Positions 7,442 to 12,094 of a stretch of DNA of 12,094 bases are shown here, piece after piece. The notes beneath the pieces were generated by a model. It did not search any database, had not been told where the DNA came from, and saw nothing but the letters and a program-made list of their open reading frames with translations. A program made the position numbers and the translations under genes. This DNA comes from an uncultured Gemmatimonadota bacterium (lineage in GTDB: Bacteria > Gemmatimonadota > Gemmatimonadetes > Gemmatimonadales > GWC2-71-9), in assembly GCA_946887295.1 (NCBI GenBank), contig CAMPKP010000110.1:1-12094 (forward strand). Reading direction: 5' to 3'. The stretch's first letter is position 1, and each line of letters starts with the position of its first letter.

Positions 7442-9745
7442 TCAGGTCGCCGCGGCTCCGATCCGGCTCGTGATCGCCAGCGCCGCCCGCTCCTCCATCT
7501 CGGCGCCCTCCCGGTCTCCCAGCGCCTCGTGCGCCCGCGCCATCAGCGTCCGCGTCCGGGCCAGCTCGAACGGCAGGTCGATCTCGGTCCAGATCCGCCG
7601 CGCGCGGCCGAGGTGTTGCAGCGCCTCCTCGGCGTTGCCGCGCGCCAGCTCGACCGCCCCCCGCGCGAGAGCGGCCGAAGCCACGAGCGCCGGCGAGCTG
7701 TAGGTCTCGGTTATCGTCTCCAGCTCATGCGCCGCGGAGGCCGCCCGGTCGACGGCGTCCCCGGCGATGGCGATCTCCACCAGGGCGGGCAGCAGCTTCG
7801 CGCGGCTGAGCGCCGCGAGCGCGGGGTCGGCGAGCGACCGCTCGATCATCGAGCGTGCGGCCTCGGCATTCCCCTGCGCCAGGCGCAGCCACGCGAGTCC
7901 GGGCTGCGGGTCGCGGCCGCGGGCATGCGCCTCACGGTACATGGCCTCGGCCCCCGCGTGGTCGCCCATGCGCATCCGGATCTCGCCCAGCTCGTAGAAC
8001 GCCTCGCCCGCCACGTCCTTGAGGAAATTTCCCAGCTCCTCCGCCGCGCGGCGTGCCTCCTGCTCGGCCTCGCCCAGCGCGCCCCGGAGACGGAGGATGC
8101 CGGCATGGTGGACCCGGCAGAGTCCGGGAAACACGGAGTCGGAGTGCGGCTCGACCCAGCGGTGGGCGGCGTCGTGCCATTCGGCCGCGCGGCCGTAGTC
8201 GCCCAGGCGGTCGCAGGTGGTCATCATGTTGCAGTAGGTGCGGCCCGCCGTCATCGGCGTGAGCTGCCCCGCCGTCGCGAAGGTCATGGCGTCGTCGATC
8301 AGGGCCATCCCGTCGGCGACGTGGCCGATGGCGACCAGGATCCGGCCGCGGTCCTGGATCGAGAGCGCCTCGAGATCGGTATCGCCGGTGCGCCGGGCGA
8401 TCTCGAGCGCCCGGTCGGCGTGCCGCATCGCCGCCTGCGGATCGGCCTGCACGTCGAGCGTGAGTGTGAGATGGAGGCGGGCCAGCCAGCCGTGCGTCGC
8501 CGTCTCCGACAGCCCCGCCAGATGCCCCTCGGCGCGGCGGAGCCAGCTCTGGGCCACCGAGCGGGCCAGGCGGTGCCAGTGGTCCTCCGCGAGGGCGAGT
8601 GCCACCCGGGCCGCGGACTCGAGCTCGCCCCGTTCGATGTACCGGCGGTACGCCGCCTCCCGCGCCCGGATGCAGGCGGCGCCTTCGCCGACCCACCATG
8701 CGGCTTCGGCCTGTCGCTCGAGATCCTCCGGTTCCAGCTGCCCCGCAGCGCCGGCGGCCGTGAACCGCATGTAGGCCTCGCGCCAGCGGCCCCGGTCGAT
8801 CGCCGCGCGCGCGGCCTCGAGGTCCTCGAGGGCTCCACCCTCCCCGTCCACCTGCTCCGGCGCCGCCACCGCCCCGGCACCGGATTCCGTGCTCCGCAGG
8901 GCGTGGAACAGCGCATCCGCCGAGCTCCAGCGCTCCCCCGGCTCCTTCCGGAGACAGCGCGCGACGATCTCGGCGAGCGCCGCCGGAACGTCCGGCCGCC
9001 TTGCGGCCAGCGGCACCGGCTCCCGCGTCGCGTGGGCGATCAGCAGCGGTCCCAGCTCCAGGCCGGTGAACGGCGGCTCGCCCACGAGCAGCTCGTAGGC
9101 CACCACGCCGAGCGCGTAGAGGTCGGCGCGGTGGTCCAGCGTGGGCTCGGCGCCGACCTGCTCCGGCGCCATGTAGGCCGGCGTTCCCACCAGGCCCCCG
9201 GCGATCGTGAGCCCCGGATCGCCGGCGGGCTCGATCGCCTTCGCGACGCCGAAGTCGGCCAGCAGCACGCAGTCCTCGCCGAGCATGACGTTCTCCGGCT
9301 TCACGTCGCGGTGGACCACCCCGCGCCGGTGGGCGTAGGCGAGCGCGCGCGCGAGGTCCTGGAGCACGGGCACGACCTCGGCGACGGAGAACCGTCCCCG
9401 GCGGCGGAGCCGCCCCCGGAGCGTGTCGCCCTCGACGTAGGGCATGGTGTACCACAGGATCCCCTCCGTCGCCCCGGAGTCGTAGACCGGGAGGATGTTG
9501 GGGTGCTGGAGCTGGGCCGCGAGCCGGATCTCGCGCTGAAAGCGCTCGGGGCCGAAGAGGGAGCCGAGCCCGCCGCGGAGCACCTTGACGGCGACGGGGC
9601 GGTCGTGCTTCAGATCCTGGGCGAGATACACGGTCGCCATGCCGCCGCGGCCCAGCTCCCGGCCGAGCAGGTACCGGTCGGTGACGGCGGCCTGGAGGCG
9701 GGCGAGGGTGCCCGGAAGGGAAGGGGTCTGGCTGGCGAGGGACAT
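7442..9745 (-). CDS. Cytosolic Ser/Thr protein kinase with C-terminal TPR-like helical-repeat domain
   Basis: This 767-residue protein phosphorylates Ser/Thr on unknown partners. The N-terminal PknB/Hanks-type kinase domain (about 25-285) has the Gly loop GRGGMATVY (32-40), the ATP-binding lysine in VAVKV (K54), its partner Glu in REI (E72), HRDVKPEN with catalytic D147, DFG (164-166), GTPAYMAPEQ (187-196) and D208 in HRADLYALG, so it should be active. After a linker (about 286-305) the remaining 460 residues are repeated amphipathic helices of TPR type, closely resembling the long helical module between the ATPase and HTH of large LuxR-type regulators (for example CDRLGDYGRAAEW, 511-523). 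No transmembrane segment is present, unlike PknB. Upstream of the ATG there is no Shine-Dalgarno, but TAACAT lies 7 bases before it (9753-9758 on the minus strand), so the mRNA may be leaderless. It precedes the large carboxykinase-like gene by 93 bp and could be co-transcribed. The substrate and the signal sensed are unknown. Confidence 0.92.
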   Translation of the reverse strand: MSLASQTPSLPGTLARLQAAVTDRYLLGRELGRGGMATVYLAQDLKHDRPVAVKVLRGGLGSLFGPERFQREIRLAAQLQHPNILPVYDSGATEGILWYTMPYVEGDTLRGRLRRRGRFSVAEVVPVLQDLARALAYAHRRGVVHRDVKPENVMLGEDCVLLADFGVAKAIEPAGDPGLTIAGGLVGTPAYMAPEQVGAEPTLDHRADLYALGVVAYELLVGEPPFTGLELGPLLIAHATREPVPLAARRPDVPAALAEIVARCLRKEPGERWSSADALFHALRSTESGAGAVAAPEQVDGEGGALEDLEAARAAIDRGRWREAYMRFTAAGAAGQLEPEDLERQAEAAWWVGEGAACIRAREAAYRRYIERGELESAARVALALAEDHWHRLARSVAQSWLRRAEGHLAGLSETATHGWLARLHLTLTLDVQADPQAAMRHADRALEIARRTGDTDLEALSIQDRGRILVAIGHVADGMALIDDAMTFATAGQLTPMTAGRTYCNMMTTCDRLGDYGRAAEWHDAAHRWVEPHSDSVFPGLCRVHHAGILRLRGALGEAEQEARRAAEELGNFLKDVAGEAFYELGEIRMRMGDHAGAEAMYREAHARGRDPQPGLAWLRLAQGNAEAARSMIERSLADPALAALSRAKLLPALVEIAIAGDAVDRAASAAHELETITETYSSPALVASAALARGAVELARGNAEEALQHLGRARRIWTEIDLPFELARTRTLMARAHEALGDREGAEMEERAALAITSRIGAAAT

Positions 9746-9825
9746 GGTGAGAATGTTACGAGGCGTGCCGCGGAAGGGCCAGCGGCTGGACGCCCGGCAT
9801 CGCCAGCCCGACGACCGGAGCGGGA

Positions 9826-9862
9826 AAGTGAAGGGACCATATCAGTCATGGCCCCTTCACTT
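9826..9862 (-). terminator. 15 bp hairpin downstream of the lipoprotein gene, possible terminator
   Basis: AAGTGAAGGGACCAT (9826-9840) pairs with ATGGCCCCTTCACTT (9848-9862) with one mismatch and a 7-base loop. On the minus strand it lies 68 bases past the lipoprotein stop and is followed only by a short T-run, so it is a weak intrinsic terminator at best. It is also about 80 bases upstream of the kinase ATG and could instead act as an operator for that gene. Confidence 0.45.
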
Positions 9863-9929
9863 CATTCAGGGTGATGGACCAGCGCGTTGAAGGCTACGGT
9901 GGGTATTCCCTGGCGCCCGCGCGAGCAGC

Positions 9930-10364
9930 CTACTTGGGATCTGTGGGCGTCTTCCCGCCCTTTTCCACGTCGAAGCGGTTGTCGATGGTGATCACAACGC
10001 CGTTCTGCTTCGTCGCCAGGCAGTACCATCCATCCTCGTTTCGGTCGTCCCCCTCACCGATCTTGGTGATCAGTATGTCGAACCCGGTGGGGCAGGCCTT
10101 CTGGTCGATGGGGACGTTGTTGTCCACGTAGCTCGCGATGAGGGTCACCTTGTCCTCCGCGAGGAGGATCATCTCGCAGATGGACCCGTCGGCGTTGTTG
10201 TCGATGGCAGTGTCCTTCTTCGCGCCGACCATCGTGAACGGGCCCGGGCAGTACAGCTGCTTGGCGAGCGTGAGATCAGTGCTGGCGGCGGTCGGATCGG
10301 TCGGAATCTCGGAACAGGCGGCCACGAGAGAGGCCGCGGCCAATACAGCGAGCAGGGCGCGCAT
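9930..10364 (-). CDS. Small secreted lipoprotein with two Cys-bounded, EF-hand-like repeats
   Basis: This 144-residue protein is exported and lipid-anchored. It has a short basic N-terminus (MRA), a hydrophobic stretch and a lipobox LVAAC with C17 as the acylated cysteine. The mature part contains two copies of one pattern: CP, then F two residues later, about 13-14 variable residues, then DxNxDG and a closing Cys two residues later. The copies span C39-C62 and C91-C115, with calcium-loop-like DNNADG and DRNEDG. Each repeat is probably closed by a disulfide and may bind Ca2+; this is inferred from the pattern. The start at 10364 was chosen over an open extension to 10451 because GGAG sits 5 bases upstream and the signal peptide begins there. 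A -10-like TCTAAT lies at 10417-10422 on the minus strand without a clear -35. I do not recognise a named family. Confidence 0.82.
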   Translation of the reverse strand: MRALLAVLAAASLVAACSEIPTDPTAASTDLTLAKQLYCPGPFTMVGAKKDTAIDNNADGSICEMILLAEDKVTLIASYVDNNVPIDQKACPTGFDILITKIGEGDDRNEDGWYCLATKQNGVVITIDNRFDVEKGGKTPTDPK

Positions 10365-10457
10365 GAGGGCTCCGATCAGCTTTGGAGTGCAGGATGATGA
10401 GTGGGGACGAGTCCTGATTAGAAGGAACGGACAAGACCGCCCGAATTGCATTCCTGC

Positions 10458-10642
10458 TTACTCCGGGTCGGCGCCCCAGTCCGGCTGGCCGGAGAACTGG
10501 AAGGCGCCGGGCACCTGCCGCACCTCCGAGTGACCGGGTAGCTGTCCGGTCCGGGCGTCCAGCGCAGCACGAACAGCAGATTGTCCTCTTGGGAGGCTTG
10601 TTCGGGGGTGCCAGAACCGGGCTCGCGATCACGCTGCCCCAT
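10458..10642 (-). pseudogene. Frameshifted small gene of unknown function
   Basis: From an ATG at 10642 one minus-strand frame reads through a protein-like stretch (NLLFVLRWTPGPDSYPVT), then turns into Arg/Cys-rich shadow sequence. A second frame takes over near 10526 and gives EVRQVPGAFQFSGQPDWG before a TAA at 10458-10460. All 22 codons of this second segment, from GAG at 10526, end in G or C, as real genes do here. One missing base near 10527-10530 would join the two into a product of about 60 residues. I recognise no family. It could be a true frameshift, a sequencing error, or two chance segments. Confidence 0.38.
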
Positions 10643-10650
10643 GCGTGGAA

Positions 10651-10679
10651 TTGATGTCGGTGGCCGCCGAGCGTATTGT
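10651..10679 (+). promoter_or_regulatory. Candidate promoter giving a leaderless or near-leaderless transcript
   Basis: TTGATG (10651-10656) and TATTGT (10674-10679) are separated by exactly 17 bases, each matching four of six sigma70 consensus positions. The ATG at 10684 begins 5 bases after the -10 box, so transcription would start at or beside the start codon. No Shine-Dalgarno precedes that ATG, which fits leaderless translation. Confidence 0.4.
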
Positions 10680-10683
10680 TACG

Positions 10684-11043
10684 ATGTCACCGACTCTCTT
10701 CGCGGAGCCACGCGTGCCGGTGACGGCCAAGCTGTCCAAGCGTTTCTATGATGTCCTGGGCGAGGACATCGCCAACGAGCTGGTGGACTGGTTCAACGCC
10801 GTGGACCTCACCTACCGTTCCGATCTCCGGGAGCTGAACGAGCTGAACTTCGCGCGGTTCGACGCGAAGCTCGAACAGCGACTGGCCGAGCTGGGAGGCG
10901 AGCTGCAGGTCGAGTTGCGCACAGGTCTCCAGGAAGTGCGCACGGAGATTCAGCAGGTGCGCAGCGAGCTGCTGCGCTGGATGTTCGGCTTCTGGGTCAC
11001 GACCTTCATCGGCATCGCCGGCCTGGCAATCGCCCTGCAGTAA
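10684..11043 (+). CDS. Small coiled-coil protein with one C-terminal membrane segment
   Basis: This 119-residue protein begins with a conserved-looking head, KLSKRFYDVLGEDIANELVD (16-35). A long charged helix follows (about 45-97, heptad-like, rich in Glu, Arg, Leu and Gln), then one hydrophobic segment (about 100-118) ending in IALQ. The layout resembles the DUF1640/CCDC90-like small coiled-coil membrane proteins, which probably assemble as oligomers at the membrane with the helix in the cytoplasm; the function is unknown. The ATG at 10684 was chosen because of the promoter spacing. Alternatives are ATG 10654 and GTG 10645, neither with a good ribosome site. It converges on the Kelch gene and ends just before the tandem repeat. 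Confidence 0.72.
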   Translation: MSPTLFAEPRVPVTAKLSKRFYDVLGEDIANELVDWFNAVDLTYRSDLRELNELNFARFDAKLEQRLAELGGELQVELRTGLQEVRTEIQQVRSELLRWMFGFWVTTFIGIAGLAIALQ

Positions 11044-11053
11044 CCGTTCTCAC

Positions 11054-11127
11054 CTGAGCCGGCAAAGCGAGCCATCCCGGGCTGTAGCAGCTGAGCCAGC
11101 AAAGCGAGCCATCCCGGGCTGTAGCCG
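11054..11127. repeat. Two-copy 37 bp tandem repeat between convergent genes
   Basis: Units 11054-11090 and 11091-11127 match at 35 of 37 bases and start with CTGAGCC. They share the internal piece AAAGCGAGCCATCCCGGGCT, which contains a small AGCC/GGCT inverted repeat. The pair fills nearly all of the gap between the two convergent stop codons. A transcription-stop or mRNA-end role is possible; no T-tract is present. Confidence 0.88.
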
Positions 11128-11128
11128 C

Positions 11129-12094
11129 TCACGGCGCGTACACGTCGTTGGACCTGAGCCACCGCTCCCCCGTTCCCCCATATCCGCCTGCCGCGACGAT
11201 CCGCTCCCGGCCATTGGCATTCACGAAGCTCGCAGCCGCGAGGTAGGTGCGCCAGCTCGGCAATGGAGTCTTCGCGCTCCACGTGTCGGTGGCTGGATCG
11301 TATGCCTGGACCAGCCTCACGGAGCGGGTGGGTCCGGACCCTCCGATCACGTAGAGCCGGCCCTGCAGGCGCGCGCCGGCCGCGCCCGCGACACCGCGCG
11401 GCAGTGGAGCCTTGGCCTCCCAGGTGTTGGTAGCCGGATTGTAGACATGCAGCTTCCTGGTAGGGTACGTCACTCCGAAGCGAGCGTATCCGCCGGCCAC
11501 GTAGAGCTTCCCGTCGATGACCGCGGCGGCGCCGCTGATGTGCCGGAGCGGGCAGCTCGCCAGCGCGGTCCAGGAGTCCGCCGCGGGGTCGTAGCGGTAG
11601 AACCGGGCGTAATTCGGGTTCAGGACGTACAGGCGTCCCCCGATGACCCCGCTCACCCCGTCGGTGGAAGGGAGCGGCATGTCGGCCTTGCGGCTCCAGG
11701 TGTCGGTGGCGGGGTCGTAGACGTACAGCGAGCTGCGGGGGATGCCGTCGTCGGAGCCGGGGCTGTGGTTGTCGAGGTCCCGCCCGCCCGAGACGTAGAT
11801 CTTGCCGGCGATCACCGCGGCGCCGTTGGTGCTCTCCAGCCGGGCGGGGAGCGGGGCCTTGGCGCTCCAGGTATTCGTCGCGAAGTCGAACGCCTCGACG
11901 GTGGCCAGCGTCTCGCCATCGTCGTCGCCGCCGATCGCATACAGCACGGCCCTTGGCCCCTGTACGACCGCTGCGGCTAGAGCGATCCGGCGGCTGGGCA
12001 GGGGGAGCTTCTCCACCCAGCTGCCCCCCGCGAGCATTGCCTCGGCTTGAGTCGGTTCCGGTCCTGCCATCGTCTCGTCGTCGCGGCAACCTGT
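11129..12094 (-). CDS. Kelch-repeat beta-propeller protein, probable lipoprotein, 5' end cut by the window
   Basis: The frame stays open to the window edge. The ATG at 12070 gives 313 residues, but eight further codons lie upstream and read TGCRDDET, which looks like the end of a lipobox followed by a mature lipoprotein N-terminus. The true start is therefore probably outside the window and the protein is likely surface- or periplasm-anchored. The body is a run of about six Kelch blades: repeated YDPATDTW or YNPATNTW strands, K(A/T)PLP turns, and GGRLYV/GKLYVAGG strands with the double glycine. The N-terminal strand (WVEKLPLP, LYAIGG) and the C-terminal strand (SNDVYAP) should close the propeller. 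One blade lacks the double glycine (LYVLNPN). Such propellers bind proteins or sugars; the partner is unknown. Confidence 0.87.
   Translation of the reverse strand, partial: TGCRDDETMAGPEPTQAEAMLAGGSWVEKLPLPSRRIALAAAVVQGPRAVLYAIGGDDDGETLATVEAFDFATNTWSAKAPLPARLESTNGAAVIAGKIYVSGGRDLDNHSPGSDDGIPRSSLYVYDPATDTWSRKADMPLPSTDGVSGVIGGRLYVLNPNYARFYRYDPAADSWTALASCPLRHISGAAAVIDGKLYVAGGYARFGVTYPTRKLHVYNPATNTWEAKAPLPRGVAGAAGARLQGRLYVIGGSGPTRSVRLVQAYDPATDTWSAKTPLPSWRTYLAAASFVNANGRERIVAAGGYGGTGERWLRSNDVYAP

Noticed and set aside
4256..9874. A plus-strand open frame of 1872 codons antisense to the two large minus-strand genes
   Set aside because: It is rich in Arg, Gly, Val and Glu without recognisable domains, and the opposite strand holds clear kinase motifs and a well-ordered large enzyme. 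It is the stop-poor shadow expected in GC-rich DNA.
10365..10451. Longer start for the lipoprotein
   Set aside because: The extension would place the signal peptide internally, and the ATG at 10364 has a proper GGAG.
10950..12089. Alternative minus-strand frame over the Kelch gene
   Set aside because: Arg/Gly-rich shadow; Kelch blades are read in the other frame.

Overview
The window is GC-rich bacterial chromosomal DNA from what is most likely a soil-type Gemmatimonadota or a close relative. This lineage call is inference: it rests on the very GC-rich third codon positions, a cytosolic Ser/Thr kinase fused to a long helical-repeat tail, small lipoproteins, a small coiled-coil membrane protein and a Kelch-propeller protein. 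No rRNA, tRNA, CRISPR array, integrase or transposase was found.

Left part (1-3895): a two-gene, plus-strand, translationally coupled cassette. The first gene encodes an AMP-forming acyl-CoA synthetase of the AAE3 (oxalyl-CoA synthetase) type with a C-terminal carrier-protein domain. It overlaps by 4 bp a thiamine-diphosphate (ThDP) enzyme of the 2-hydroxyacyl-CoA lyase/oxalyl-CoA decarboxylase family. The usual catalytic glutamate of that family reads as glutamine here. The cassette has a plausible sigma70-type promoter (176-204). It is bracketed by two copies of a roughly 125-130 bp imperfect-palindrome repeat: a degenerate copy at the left edge and a well-kept copy with 23 bp perfect arms in the convergent gap at 3758-3883.

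Middle part (3896-9745): two minus-strand genes 93 bp apart. Upstream is a Ser/Thr protein kinase whose C-terminal half resembles the helical-repeat module usually found in LuxR-type regulators. Downstream is an 1150-residue protein with a GGGKS loop, most likely a pyrophosphate-dependent PEP carboxykinase.

Right part (9746-12094): a 15 bp-stem hairpin, a small minus-strand lipoprotein built from two Cys-bounded calcium-loop-like repeats, an apparent frameshifted small gene, a plus-strand coiled-coil/one-membrane-segment protein with a good promoter, a two-copy 37 bp tandem repeat, and a minus-strand Kelch-repeat protein. The Kelch reading frame runs off the window edge and appears to begin with a lipobox.

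The most interesting candidate is the left cassette. A ligase that can charge its own carrier domain is paired with an active-site-altered ThDP lyase, which suggests carrier-bound 2-hydroxyacyl or oxalyl chemistry rather than ordinary oxalate breakdown. That is an inference and needs biochemical proof. The longest stretch without an intact gene is 10365-10683; it holds the frameshifted gene remnant and a promoter.
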